Source: Marinomonas gallaica (GTDB taxonomy: Bacteria > Pseudomonadota > Gammaproteobacteria > Pseudomonadales > Marinomonadaceae). Taken from it: a stretch of DNA of 63,561 bases. The notes under the pieces are model-generated. The model saw only the letters and a list, made by a program, of their open reading frames with translations, ran no database searches and was not told the origin of the DNA. The stretch spans positions 1 through 63,561 of the forward strand of contig NZ_LTAX01000021.1 of the NCBI RefSeq assembly GCF_001639745.1, written 5' to 3'. Positions 9,297 to 18,826 of this stretch are shown here, in pieces; the stretch's first letter is position 1, and the number at the start of each line of letters is the position of its first letter. Position numbers and translations under genes: made by a program.

Positions 9297-10045
9297 TGCA
9301 TGTTTCTATGAATGAGTTGAAAGCGGCATTACGACGTTGCTTTGAAGCGGCCAACTATTTTGTTGGTAACTATGAAGATGCTGCCAACATGATCCTATGG
9401 TTAGAAAAGCATGGCTTAAATGGGCTGCAAGAGCTACAAAGAACTTTGCCTTATATTAAAGAAGATAGGAATAAGGATATGAGTACCGTAATTTATGAAG
9501 ACAGTACGTCTGCTATTATTGATAGTCATGGTCGTAGCGCGCTGAACTGTATTGCTTCAGCGGTTGATCTAGCTCATGCAAAAGCGCTTGAATGTGGTAT
9601 TGCGACTATCAGTGTACATAACTGTCATAACCGTAAGTTTATATTAAAAGCACTTACTGACTGCGGTCGCCGTGGTATAAGTGTGGTGGCTTACTGGCGC
9701 AATGGGGCGGATGTGGTAACTGAATATACGGCAGCGATAAATGCGGGTGCTCGCTATCCTTCTTTTAGCCAAGCTGTAACGAACCTTGAGAGCAATGAAC
9801 AGGACAAACAGGCTTTGACCATTATTTGTAGTTCTCGAGTTGATTTAACCTCTTCTTTGCAAAACTCTAATGATCATCAAACTCGATTCCATATGAGTGC
9901 GAAAGAAATTACTAAAGAGAAAGAAAAGACCATAGATAATGGCATCGAAATTGATGAAAAACTTTGGCAAGAGATCAATCAAATCGGCGCCGCTGTTTTG
10001 GTAGAGAACTCTGAACAGTCAAGACAGGGTGCTGGTGCAAATTAA
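9296..10045 (+). CDS. DUF3726-like protein
   Basis: About 249 residues. The N-terminal part (MNELKAALRRCFEAANYFVG, then EDAANMILWLEKHGLNGLQEL) resembles DUF3726, a family of unknown function whose members begin with the same SLNE...A.RAA.G....AE.AA..A.WL pattern. The rest contains an alternating helix-strand region (DLAHAKALECGIATISVHN) and a charged C-terminus. The start codon overlaps the upstream stop (TAATG) and follows GGAGGAGAA, so translation is coupled to the upstream unknown protein. The family name is from memory of the motif and was not checked by a search. Confidence 0.75.
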   Translation: MHVSMNELKAALRRCFEAANYFVGNYEDAANMILWLEKHGLNGLQELQRTLPYIKEDRNKDMSTVIYEDSTSAIIDSHGRSALNCIASAVDLAHAKALECGIATISVHNCHNRKFILKALTDCGRRGISVVAYWRNGADVVTEYTAAINAGARYPSFSQAVTNLESNEQDKQALTIICSSRVDLTSSLQNSNDHQTRFHMSAKEITKEKEKTIDNGIEIDEKLWQEINQIGAAVLVENSEQSRQGAGAN

Positions 10046-10082
10046 GCTTAGTCTGTCTAGCAACAACAGAAAAGGGAATTAA

Positions 10083-10823
10083 GTGCTCCCTTTTTCTGTT
10101 TTTGCTTATTGTGCTATAGACCTTCTATCACTGACGATTGTGATCTTGGGGATTATTGTTCAGGCAAGGATAGGGATAGGTTTTGCGCTTTTAAGCGCGC
10201 CTCTACTCTTCATCATCAATGAAAACTACATGCCTGGCCCTATTTTAATTTTAGGCTTTATCTTGTCTCTTTTATTGTTCTTCAGCGAAAAGCAAAGCTT
10301 ATCCCTTAAATTAGTTTTACCCGCTCTCGCTGCTCGCTTTCCCGGCTCTTGGTTCGGTGTTGTTATCCTTGTTTATCTGCCACAATGGCTACTTGGTCTG
10401 GCTATAGGGGTGAGCCTTTTGTTTGCTTCGCTACTTGCTTTTATTAAATTTTCCATTTCTTTAAACGCTAGAAACCTGTTTTTAGCCGGTTTTTTTTCAG
10501 GATTTTCTGGCACTATCACTTCTATCGGTGGGCCAATTATGGCGCTTATTTATCAAAATGAAACGCCTGTTAACACGCGTAAGGCTTTGATTACCTTTTT
10601 CTTAATTGGAACACCTACTTCTATTTTCTTGTTAGTTTTGGCAGGAGAGCTTAGTCAGCAAGCCTTTGTACTCAGTGTGAAAATGTTGCCAGGTGTTTTG
10701 ATAGGTTTTTTACTATCAAGGTATAGGTTATTTGTCGTGATCTCGCCGAGTAAAAAAATTATCATTTCTTTATCGGTTTTTTCAGCCTTAATTATTATTG
10801 GGAAAAGCCTACTAATGTTATAA
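10083..10823 (+). CDS. TauE/SafE (TSUP) family anion permease
   Basis: 246 residues, almost wholly hydrophobic, with about eight membrane segments. The two half-repeats carry the family's paired glycine/proline motifs: QARIGIGFALLSAPLLFII near residue 27 and GFSGTITSIGGPIMALIYQ near residue 140. TSUP proteins export or import sulfite, sulfoacetate or other small organic anions. The start is GTG at 10083 after AAGGGAATTAA, 37 bp behind the DUF3726 gene, so it probably belongs to the same transcript. The substrate is unknown; an organic acid released by the neighbouring catabolic genes is possible. Confidence 0.88.
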   Translation: MLPFSVFAYCAIDLLSLTIVILGIIVQARIGIGFALLSAPLLFIINENYMPGPILILGFILSLLLFFSEKQSLSLKLVLPALAARFPGSWFGVVILVYLPQWLLGLAIGVSLLFASLLAFIKFSISLNARNLFLAGFFSGFSGTITSIGGPIMALIYQNETPVNTRKALITFFLIGTPTSIFLLVLAGELSQQAFVLSVKMLPGVLIGFLLSRYRLFVVISPSKKIIISLSVFSALIIIGKSLLML

Positions 10824-11007
10824 TTAATAATAATTTATTCGCTTTACGTTATGATGAGTTGTTTTTTTTAGCTTTTTAATTTTATTGCTTTTGTAAAAAA
10901 ATACGTTTATTTTCTTTGCTTTTTTCTTGTTTCTGACCTTGGTTTAAAGTTATTATCGAGGCTTAATTAGAAAGCTGATTTTTATGAACTGGTTTTAAGT
11001 CTTAAGG

Positions 11008-11937
11008 AAAGTGTTCTCAATTCAGCTAACTAACACTAAATCACGGTTGATCTTATCATCTTTTGATGGACCTTTATAGACAGCTTTTCGGAAGCAAAAC
11101 TGGCACTTGAGTATTCTAAACGGGTGCTCTACTTTTACTCTGATGGTTGCTTTAATGTACTCAGTATTGATGAGCTTTTTATTAATACGGGGATGCTTCT
11201 TCCATTCCCATACTTTGCTTGACATCTCTGCAATCAAACAGTCCAACTTCTTATCTTTGGTTTCCTCAAATTTTTCTGCGCCACGGTAGCCTGAGTCGGT
11301 AGAGACAAACGTCTCATCGCCATTCATGAGCTCAGTGATTTGGTTTAGGCCATGTTCATTGGCAGAAGTGGTACTGAAACTGTGCTCCAAGCCACGTTTA
11401 GCATCGACTCCAATATGTGCATTCAACCGAAAGAATCATTGATTTCCTTTCTTGGTTTGATGCATTTCCGAGTCACGTGATTTTGCTTCATTTTTGGTTG
11501 AGCTAGCGGCTTCGATAATAGTTGCGTCAACGATGGTGCCATCTTTGCAGTAAATGCCTGAAGTTTATGATGGTTGTGTGATCAGGTATCGCGCCTTCTA
11601 AGGATAACCCAGCAAACAGTCGCATAGAGGTAAACTCGTAAAGCGCATCCTCCATGGCTGGATCCCCCATGTTGTACCAGTTCCGCATATAATGAATACG
11701 CAACATGGTAGACAAAGGATATGGACAACGACCGTTACCTACTTTTGGATAGAAGGGTTCAATTTGGGCTTCAAGCTGCTGCCAAGGAATCAATTCATCC
11801 ACTCGACTAAGGAAGAGTTCTTTACGAGTTTTGCGGCGTTTGCTGGTAAATTCGGTATCGGCGAAGGAAAGCTGGTTCATGGTTGGTAATAATCGTAGTT
11901 GCCTTGAGTCGGTAAGATTGTCTCCTGTTACCAACTT
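11008..11937 (-). mobile_element. decayed IS5-family element, copy 2
   Basis: This is closely related to the copy at 511-1704 and in the same orientation, but damaged. The N-terminal part of the transposase lies at about 11527-11880 ([20 protein letters not shown]) and the C-terminal part at 11022-11426 (through KLDCLIAEMSSK). Between them about 85 bases are missing compared with copy 1. The gap joins two places that both read CCTGA, as expected of slippage between short repeats, and the frame is broken. The far C-terminus is also gone. Neither outer inverted repeat is recognisable, so the element should be immobile. With copy 1 it flanks the 1705-11000 segment. Confidence 0.85.
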
Positions 11938-12170
11938 CCCGAGGGGCAGCATCAGTTTCGCTAAAATTTATTCGCTTTCCTCAACAATGTTGCTGTCTCG
12001 GTATTAAGTCGCTTGAGTATAAGCTTGTATTGTTTAGGTGGGCGGCTTTTGCTATTCTCAAAGTACTCATATAATATCTGCATTATCAGGTATTTAGCTT
12101 CCTATACTGCTTTATGGGTTAACAAATTCAGGCTGCGCTAGTATGAGTTTGTTGCCTACAAGGAATCTTA

Positions 12171-13166
12171 ATGGCAAACCATATTGAACCGGATCAAATT
12201 CTTTTAAAAATGCCCTCATTACGAGCGGTAAAATCATTTGTGGCTGCGGCGAAGTATCAGAATTTCACACGTGCAGCAGAGGCGTTGTGTGTTACCCAAG
12301 CTGCCATCAGCCGACAAATTAGGGAATTGGAATCCGCGTTAGGTGTAGAGTTATTTAGACGCTCAGGAAGAACAGTGGAGCTGACGGAAGCGGGCACTAT
12401 GTTTTATGATGCAGCGTATCTTTCCTTCGTCAATATCGCTCAAGCTGCACAGCGTATTCAAAATACACAACAATTAAAACAAGAACTGAGTATTTGTTGT
12501 ACACCCGCATTTTCAGCTTTTTGGCTATCTCAATATTTGGGAGAGTTCTTAACGGAAAATCCAGATATCCATGTCAGTGTGATTTCCACCAGCAACTTGC
12601 TCAACGCCAGTTCTGGGGATCCAGGCGTTGCACCAGACCTGTTTATTAGTAAGATTAACGACCCGCGAGATGGTTACCATTCCATTCCAATTTTCCATGA
12701 TATCGTCTATCCAGTGTGTTCTCCTGATTATTTAGAGAAGCATCCTGAGATCAATAAAATGAAAGGGTTGAGAGAAGCTGATCTGCTGAACTTAACGCCT
12801 TACGGTCGTTCGCAAGTTGCCGAGCATGTTGACTGGGATGTATGGCTTAGAACACTCGGCATGGAGATCGATCTTGCAAAGCAAGCGCATATTTTTAATG
12901 CCAATGATTACAGTATGCTAGTTCAGCTTGCGATATCTGGCCAAGGTGTTTGTTTAGGTTGGCATCACTTAGTCGGTCGTTTAGTGCAAGAAGGAAAGCT
13001 CATTGCGGTTGGTGAAAAGCAGATCGTATACAAAGAAAAATGTCACTACCTTACTTATCAAGAAAAAATGGAAAACAACGAAGCTTTTACTAAGTTACGA
13101 AGTTGGCTTATTAATACTGTTTCGACAACTTTATCGGATGTTTCAATTCCTATCACTGGTGAATAA
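12171..13166 (+). CDS. LysR-family regulator, GcvA-like
   Basis: 331 residues. The winged helix reads MPSLRAVKSFVAAAKYQNFT and RAAEALCVTQAAISRQIREL, the GcvA-like LysR pattern, with ELFRRSGRTVELTEAG in the wing. The effector domain follows (SICCTPAFSAFWLSQYLGEF). It starts at ATG 12171 after AAGGAATCTTA. A strong terminator closes it, and the next genes in the same direction encode a ProVWX-type transporter, so it may control that operon from the long intergenic region at 13207-13638. This is inferred from position only. Confidence 0.92.
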   Translation: MANHIEPDQILLKMPSLRAVKSFVAAAKYQNFTRAAEALCVTQAAISRQIRELESALGVELFRRSGRTVELTEAGTMFYDAAYLSFVNIAQAAQRIQNTQQLKQELSICCTPAFSAFWLSQYLGEFLTENPDIHVSVISTSNLLNASSGDPGVAPDLFISKINDPRDGYHSIPIFHDIVYPVCSPDYLEKHPEINKMKGLREADLLNLTPYGRSQVAEHVDWDVWLRTLGMEIDLAKQAHIFNANDYSMLVQLAISGQGVCLGWHHLVGRLVQEGKLIAVGEKQIVYKEKCHYLTYQEKMENNEAFTKLRSWLINTVSTTLSDVSIPITGE

Positions 13167-13176
13167 TTTACCTAGA

Positions 13177-13206
13177 AACGGCTACCATTCGGTAGCCGTT
13201 TTTTTT
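13177..13206 (+). terminator. rho-independent terminator after the LysR gene
   Basis: A perfect 10-bp stem (AACGGCTACC, loop attc, GGTAGCCGTT) is followed by eight T residues. Confidence 0.9.
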
Positions 13207-13638
13207 GATGCTATTTATTCCGATCCTTACTTATACCCTCTGTTCATTTTCTCTTTTATAAAGTTTTAAGAAAAGAGCGCACATTCTTAATGAAATTAAT
13301 CCCTTCATCTGAAAAAACAGCTATTTAAGCTCAATAATAGTGCCTGATTTTTAAGGTCACCTTAAAATATATACTTCCAAAAAGTCGCAAATTCAGATAA
13401 TAAAAAATATAAAAATCATACAGTTATATTCTTTTTGGTTTCTTTCTTGTGCCATTTGATAGGCGAAATAGCATCATCTATTCGATTAATTACCTGCAGT
13501 TATCAATGACGCCGAAAATATGTGATTGGACGCTTCATCGCAAAATTCTTAACTTAGAGTTAGTCACTTTTTGACCAAAATAATAATTCAAAAAGCTCAA
13601 TGCCATTGGTAACTGATTATGAGTACAAAGAGGAACAT
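13207..13638 (+). promoter_or_regulatory. long AT-rich leader upstream of the ABC transporter operon
   Basis: 432 bases without a convincing gene separate the LysR terminator from the transporter ATPase. The region is AT-rich and must hold the operon promoter and regulator sites. I could not fix a -35/-10 pair or operator by eye, and no riboswitch-like fold stood out. Confidence 0.4.
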
Positions 13639-14811
13639 ATGAGTAACACGCAAGAAATTCTTGAGGTGAATAACGTATTTAAAGTGTTTGGTAGCGCTCC
13701 AGACAAAGCAATGGAAATGTTACGTAACGGCGCTTCTAAAGAGCAAGTGTTAAGTGAAACTGGCCAAAATGTGGGAGTGTTTGACGCCAGTTTTTCAGTA
13801 AAACGAGGCGAAATATTTGTCATTATGGGATTGTCCGGTTCCGGGAAATCGACCCTCGTACGTTTATTAAACCGCTTGATTGAGCCCAGCTCAGGATCAA
13901 TCAAATTAAAAGGTCAGACCATTACCAATTTAGCAGATAAAGATTTACTAAATGTTCGCAGAAACGATATGAGCATGGTGTTTCAGTCATTTGCATTAAT
14001 GCCACATATGTCGGTGATTGATAATGCGGCATTTGGTCTGGAAATTTCTGGTGTTGATAAGAAGACTCGCCATGAAAGAGCCATTGAAGCGTTAGAACAA
14101 GTTGGCCTTGGCAGCTATGCCTACAGTCGTCCTGATCAATTGTCAGGTGGTATGCAGCAGCGTGTTGGATTAGCGCGCGCATTGGCCAATGATCCCACGA
14201 TTTTACTTATGGATGAAGCATTTTCAGCGTTAGATCCTCTGATCCGCTATGAGATGCAAGGTGAATTGATCCGACTACAAAAAGAGCAAGAGCGTACAAT
14301 TGTATTCATTTCTCATGACTTAGATGAGGCAATTCGTATTGGCGATCGTATTGCCATCATGGAAGGAGGGCGCATTGTCCAAATTGGCACGCCTGAAGAA
14401 ATTATGAACAACCCTGCCGATGACTATGTAGCTTCTTTCTTCAAAGGCGTCGACACCACCAAGACCATCAAAGTAAAAGACATTGCGCAGACGAGTGCTC
14501 TCACTGTTGCGGTTAACCAACATCAAACTATCGATTTCTCTAATAATCCAAATGAGTTTGTCTACTTACTGGATAGCAACAATAAGTTTGTCGGCGTTGC
14601 GCCAAGTACTGTCAACGGTGACTTATCCCTTGAGAGTTTGATGGCTAATCGAATCACGCCTCAGTTTAGCGTTAATGGTTCAACCTCTCTTAAAGAATCC
14701 ATTTCAATTGTATCCGAATCGCCATACCCCGTCCCAGTATTGGATGACAAGGGCGGTTATCAAGGCACTTTGTCGAAAGAGTATGTTTTATCACTCCTTG
14801 CGAATAATTAA
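13639..14811 (+). CDS. quaternary-amine ABC transporter ATPase (ProV/OpuA-like)
   Basis: About 390 residues. It supplies ATP hydrolysis for an osmoprotectant/quaternary-amine importer. The N-terminal helix (APDKAMEMLRNGASKEQVL) before the ATPase core is typical of ProV. Walker A GLSGSGKST lies at residues 64-72, then the Q-loop (VFQSFALMPH), signature LSGGMQQRVGLARAL, Walker B ILLMDEAFSALDP and the H-loop in FISHDLDEA. The C-terminal 110 residues look like degenerate CBS repeats, the usual regulatory tail. ATG 13639 follows AAAGAGGAAC and is preferred over an upstream ATG at 13600. The permease gene follows after 33 bp. Confidence 0.95.
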   Translation: MSNTQEILEVNNVFKVFGSAPDKAMEMLRNGASKEQVLSETGQNVGVFDASFSVKRGEIFVIMGLSGSGKSTLVRLLNRLIEPSSGSIKLKGQTITNLADKDLLNVRRNDMSMVFQSFALMPHMSVIDNAAFGLEISGVDKKTRHERAIEALEQVGLGSYAYSRPDQLSGGMQQRVGLARALANDPTILLMDEAFSALDPLIRYEMQGELIRLQKEQERTIVFISHDLDEAIRIGDRIAIMEGGRIVQIGTPEEIMNNPADDYVASFFKGVDTTKTIKVKDIAQTSALTVAVNQHQTIDFSNNPNEFVYLLDSNNKFVGVAPSTVNGDLSLESLMANRITPQFSVNGSTSLKESISIVSESPYPVPVLDDKGGYQGTLSKEYVLSLLANN

Positions 14812-14844
14812 TAAAAAAGAGAACGAACACAAAAGGCACAAATT

Positions 14845-15822
14845 ATGATTGATGTAAGTTTTTTAGATCCGTTTCAACAACTCACTATTCCTGTTGGAGA
14901 ATGGGTTGAAGCTATGTTGAATTATTTAGTTCAGAATTTTCGTGATGTATTTCGTGCCGCACGTTGGCCAATTGATCAGATTCTGGACTTAGTAGAAGGT
15001 GTTCTTAGTGCCATCCCACCACTAATTGGCATCATCTTATCTGTTCTGTTTGGTTGGCAAGTAGCAGGTGCTCGAATGGGGGTTTTCTGCGCGATCACTT
15101 TAACCTTACTAGGGTTGATAGGGGTGTGGGAGCAGTCCATGGTCACGTTGTCTCTTGTTATTACCTCGCTGTTTTTCTGTGTTGTGATTGGTGTACCTCT
15201 CGGCATTTTGAGTGCTCGCTACGATCGAATGGAGAAAACGATTCGTCCTGTATTGGATGCGATGCAAACTTTACCTGCCTTTGTATATCTAGTTCCTGTC
15301 GTTATGTTATTTGGTATTGGTAACGTACCAGGTGTATTGGTGACCATTATCTTTGCTTTGCCACCATTGGTTCGTTTGACCAACCTAGGCATTCGACAGA
15401 TTCCTGCCGATAAAATTGAAGCTGCACGAGCGTTCGGTTGTACCCCGCAACAGATGCTAGTCAAAGTTCAATTACCACTCGCAACGCCCACGATTATGGC
15501 TGGTGTAAACCAAACGCTGATGTTGTCTCTTTCAATGGTAGTCATTGCATCAATGATCTCAGTTGAAGGTTTGGGGCAAATGGTATTACGCGGTATTGGA
15601 CGTCTAGATATGGGGTTGGCAACTGTAGGTGGTTTGGGTCTAGTCCTATTGGCTATTTTCCTAGATCGCTTAACCCAAGCAATGGGTGAACGTTCGAACG
15701 CCAGTGGTGCTGTTCGTTGGTTCCAAGTTGGCCCGATTGGCTTTGTTGTTTCTCTGTTTGGAGCTAATGCAGCAAAGCAGCAAGTAGTTAAACCACAACC
15801 TAAAAAAGCAACTCAAGAATAA
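14845..15822 (+). CDS. quaternary-amine ABC transporter permease (ProW-like)
   Basis: 325 residues with a long N-terminal amphipathic segment (QLTIPVGEWVEAMLNYLVQN) and about six or seven membrane helices, as in ProW. The coupling EAA-like loop reads IPADKIEAARAFGCTPQQML followed by VKVQLPLATPTIMAGVNQ. The protein forms the membrane channel of the importer. It sits between the ATPase and the binding-protein genes, 25 bp ahead of the latter. The C-terminal 40 residues are polar and likely cytoplasmic. Confidence 0.95.
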   Translation: MIDVSFLDPFQQLTIPVGEWVEAMLNYLVQNFRDVFRAARWPIDQILDLVEGVLSAIPPLIGIILSVLFGWQVAGARMGVFCAITLTLLGLIGVWEQSMVTLSLVITSLFFCVVIGVPLGILSARYDRMEKTIRPVLDAMQTLPAFVYLVPVVMLFGIGNVPGVLVTIIFALPPLVRLTNLGIRQIPADKIEAARAFGCTPQQMLVKVQLPLATPTIMAGVNQTLMLSLSMVVIASMISVEGLGQMVLRGIGRLDMGLATVGGLGLVLLAIFLDRLTQAMGERSNASGAVRWFQVGPIGFVVSLFGANAAKQQVVKPQPKKATQE

Positions 15823-15847
15823 GCATAATCAAGCAAAAGGAAACTCT

Positions 15848-16870
15848 ATGAACACTGTTACGAATTTTCTAAAAAATGGCACGTTTAAAGCGACGTTAAC
15901 AGCAGCAGCGGTTGCAACAATTTGCTCTTCTGCATTGGCGAATGATATGCCTGGTGAGGGTGTGGAAGTCACACCAATTTTCCCATCAATTGCTGAGGAG
16001 CGTTTTCGTGGTGAAATTGCCATGGCTGGCCTAGAAGCGCTAGGTTATGAGGTGGAAGAGCCAAAAGAATCAGAATACGCAACCATGCTTCTTGCACTTA
16101 GCTATGGTGACGCCGACTTTACAGTACATTTGTGGGATAAACTGCACGATACCTTTTATGAGAAAGCGGGTGGTGATGACACCATGCTAAAAGTGGGCAG
16201 TATTATGCCAGGCGTTTTGCAAGGCTATCAAATAGATAAAAAAACAGCTGACCAATACGGTATTACCTCTTTAGAAGATCTTAAAAAGCCTGAAATTGCT
16301 AAGCTGTTTGACAGTAACGATGATGGAAAAGCAGATCTTACAGGTTGTAACCCAGGGTGGGGCTGCGAGTTAGTGATTGATCATCATATCGAAGCTTATG
16401 GCTTAGGCGATTGGGTCACTCACAACCGCGGTTCATACTTTGCCTTAATGGCCGATACCATAGCCCGTTACCAAGATGGCAAGCCAGTGTTGTACTTCAC
16501 TTGGGTACCTCAATGGATCGCAGGGGTATTGAAAGTGAATGAAGATGTGGTTTGGTTAGAGGTGCCATATACAGACCTTCCAGGAGGTGATAACGATGTT
16601 ATCACGACATATAAAGACCAAAACTTAGGCTTTGCTGTGGACGAGGTTATGTCTGTAGTGAATAGAGACTTCGGCTTAGAAAATCCCTCAGCCATGGCGC
16701 TATTGTCACAGGTTCAAATTAGCTCAGATGATGAAAGTGCGCAAAATCTGAAAATGCGAAACGGAGAGAATTCTCAAAAAGATATTAAGCGCCATGCACA
16801 AGAATGGATTTCAGAGCACCAAGCTGAATTTAATGGTTGGCTAGATATCGCTCGTCAAGCTTCTAACTAA
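15848..16870 (+). CDS. glycine betaine/proline-type substrate-binding protein (ProX-like)
   Basis: 340 residues with a Sec signal peptide ending near ALA-ND (about residue 31). The mature protein has the OpuAC fold of quaternary-amine binding proteins. Aromatic residues likely to form the cation-binding cage include those in DFTVHLWDKLHD and LYFTWVPQWIAGVL. A Cys pair in TGCNPGWGCE matches the disulfide loop seen in ProX. It is the third gene of the transporter operon and is followed at once by a strong terminator. Ligand candidates are glycine betaine, carnitine and proline betaines; the catabolic genes next door suggest the ligand is consumed as well as accumulated. Confidence 0.94.
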   Translation: MNTVTNFLKNGTFKATLTAAAVATICSSALANDMPGEGVEVTPIFPSIAEERFRGEIAMAGLEALGYEVEEPKESEYATMLLALSYGDADFTVHLWDKLHDTFYEKAGGDDTMLKVGSIMPGVLQGYQIDKKTADQYGITSLEDLKKPEIAKLFDSNDDGKADLTGCNPGWGCELVIDHHIEAYGLGDWVTHNRGSYFALMADTIARYQDGKPVLYFTWVPQWIAGVLKVNEDVVWLEVPYTDLPGGDNDVITTYKDQNLGFAVDEVMSVVNRDFGLENPSAMALLSQVQISSDDESAQNLKMRNGENSQKDIKRHAQEWISEHQAEFNGWLDIARQASN

Positions 16871-16885
16871 TTTTATATCACTACA

Positions 16886-16913
16886 AAAAAGGCCAGAGCT
16901 TTCTGGCCTTTTT
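16886..16913 (+). terminator. rho-independent terminator of the ABC transporter operon
   Basis: The hairpin AGGCCAGA, loop gctt, TCTGGCCT is extended by matching A and T runs and ends in five T residues. Confidence 0.92.
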
Positions 16914-16930
16914 AACATTTAGATTTATTA

Positions 16931-17911
16931 ATGAGGCATTGCTTGTCAAAAAGTATTGCAATTATCCTGTTACCTGGCTTCGCTTTAACATCATTTTCGC
17001 TGACGGTTGAAGCATTTAGTGTCGCCAACTTACTGTCTGAAAAAGATATTTATCATTGTACAGTTTACAGTGGTTCAGATAACCCAAAAAAAATGTCGGT
17101 AATTAGTTCAAATAACATCCCAATTCAAACGACAAAACACATATCTGAATTTGAATCAGCCGATATTATTTGTTTATGTGCTTATCAAGGTGCTTCTCGA
17201 TATTATAATGACGCACTTAATTTTTTATTAAAAAAACATTATAGATCTGGAAAAAAACTCGCATCCTTATCTAGTGGCAGTTTTATTTTTGCCAAAGCAG
17301 GATTGCTCGCAAAAACTGCGTGTACGGTCACAGCAGAGCAAGAAGACATTTTCCGTGAGCTGTATCCAAAAGTGACGCTGCAAGAAAGCTTGTATACCGT
17401 GTCAGAGCAGATCTTTACCTGTCGTGGTGGTACCACTGCGCTTGATCTGATGATGTATTTAATTGGCATGGATAATGGTACTGAGCTTACTGAGCAAATT
17501 TCCTTGCGCTTCCAAAGTGACCGTATACGCACACTGGCAGAAATAAACAAAAGCAATCAGTACCTAAAGCTTCGACTTAAGGCGCCTATGCTGGGTGCGG
17601 CCGTTGAAATAATGGAAGCTAACATTGAAGAGCCTTATAGCATAGAGCGCTTAAGTGAAATGATTGGTAGCTCCGTACGACATTTAGAACAGTTATTCAA
17701 AAAGCATTTAAAAGTGACGCCTAATAAATACTACTTAAATATTCGCCTACAGCGTGTATTAAAGTTAGTTGAAGAAACCAGTTTACCTCTTTCAGAAGTC
17801 GCTAATGCCTGCGGATTTTCTTCGCACAGTTATATGGGGCAATGTTTCCGTAAAAAGTATGGTGATCATCCTTCAGCCTTTCGTAAGCGCGTATTGACTC
17901 AAGATCTTTAA
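16931..17911 (+). CDS. GlxA-family AraC regulator (GbdR-like, DJ-1/PfpI plus HTH)
   Basis: 326 residues in two parts. The first 180 resemble the DJ-1/PfpI class I glutamine amidotransferase-like sensor domain (SIAIILLPGFALTSFSLTVE at the start, nucleophile-elbow region near LASLSSGSFIFAKAGLL). The last 100 are a double helix-turn-helix AraC domain (EPYSIERLSEMIGSSVRHLE, then LSEVANACGFSSHSYMGQCF). This architecture is that of GbdR and CdhR, which activate glycine betaine and carnitine catabolism. Lying between the ABC importer and the catabolic genes, it is the best candidate local activator of the gbcAB-like genes. The start codon has no strong ribosome site. Confidence 0.9.
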   Translation: MRHCLSKSIAIILLPGFALTSFSLTVEAFSVANLLSEKDIYHCTVYSGSDNPKKMSVISSNNIPIQTTKHISEFESADIICLCAYQGASRYYNDALNFLLKKHYRSGKKLASLSSGSFIFAKAGLLAKTACTVTAEQEDIFRELYPKVTLQESLYTVSEQIFTCRGGTTALDLMMYLIGMDNGTELTEQISLRFQSDRIRTLAEINKSNQYLKLRLKAPMLGAAVEIMEANIEEPYSIERLSEMIGSSVRHLEQLFKKHLKVTPNKYYLNIRLQRVLKLVEETSLPLSEVANACGFSSHSYMGQCFRKKYGDHPSAFRKRVLTQDL

Positions 17912-17945
17912 CCCTTTTTAAATACAAAAAATTGAAGGCAATCTT

Positions 17946-18701
17946 ATGTTAACGAATAAATTTGCCATCGTAACCGGTGGCGGAAGAGGTATAGGAAGAG
18001 GTATTACGCTTGCTTTATTAGAGGCAGGCGCTACGGTCATGATTGTACAACGCCAGAGTTTAGACAGTACGCTCAGTCACAATAATAGGGTGCACTGGTG
18101 CCAAGCCGATCTAGCCGATGTTCACGCACCGCAGCAGATTGTAAAAGCCATACCAGAGCAGGTTAATACAGTGGACATACTGGTTAACAACGCTGGCTTT
18201 ATGTTTGAGCTGTCTTTAGACGAAATGATCGAAGCGGATTGGGACCGCATGATGACAGTTAATATGCGTGCGCCTGTTTTTATCACCAAAGCCTTGCTGC
18301 CACTGCTTCGAGCAAAAGGGGCTGCGAGTATTATTAATATAGGTTCTATAGAAGGATTGGCAGCAAACCCACATCACATAGCCTATTGCGCTACAAAATC
18401 AGGCGTGCATGGCTTTACCAAAGCGTTGGCAGTGGATTTAGGCAAAGACGGTATTCGCTGTAATGCCATTGCCCCAGGCTGGATTAATACCGATCTAAGT
18501 GATCAATACATTGGTGCCCAAAAGAATCCTGCTCAAGCCCGAGAAGACTTATTAAGGCTACATCCCATTGGTAGGACTGGAGAACCGAGCGATATTGGTG
18601 AAATGGTGGCTTTTTTGGCATCCGACGCATCAAAATTCATAACAGGCCAAATAATCGTTGTAGATGGTGGTCGAACCAGTAAGTTACCACTCCCATTTTA
18701 G
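17946..18701 (+). CDS. short-chain dehydrogenase/reductase (SDR)
   Basis: 251 residues, a classical SDR. TGGGRGIGRG near residue 10 binds the nucleotide, NNAG is at about 83, the catalytic Ser lies in INIGSIEG, and the Tyr/Lys pair is in YCATK. The closing IIVVDGGRTS is typical. Arg rather than Asp follows the second strand (VQRQS), which favours NADP(H). It starts at ATG 17946 behind GAAGGC, 34 bp after the regulator gene. It may oxidise or reduce a hydroxyl or keto group in the quaternary-amine pathway, for example a hydroxylated betaine; that role is inferred from position. Confidence 0.92.
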   Translation: MLTNKFAIVTGGGRGIGRGITLALLEAGATVMIVQRQSLDSTLSHNNRVHWCQADLADVHAPQQIVKAIPEQVNTVDILVNNAGFMFELSLDEMIEADWDRMMTVNMRAPVFITKALLPLLRAKGAASIINIGSIEGLAANPHHIAYCATKSGVHGFTKALAVDLGKDGIRCNAIAPGWINTDLSDQYIGAQKNPAQAREDLLRLHPIGRTGEPSDIGEMVAFLASDASKFITGQIIVVDGGRTSKLPLPF

Positions 18702-18826
18702 ATTATAAGTAATATTGAAAGGTGTTAGAAATTGTTAGTTATATTCGTTTTTCTAATATCAGCCGATGACATGAAATTCCCATAATAGTGCTCTAACTCT
18801 AACAAAAGCATAACAGGAGAGAGTAT

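Noticed and set aside
1705..11008. Composite transposon formed by the two IS5 copies
   Set aside because: Copy 2 has lost both inverted repeats and copy 1 has mismatched flanks. No duplication brackets the pair, so the segment is unlikely to have moved as a unit.
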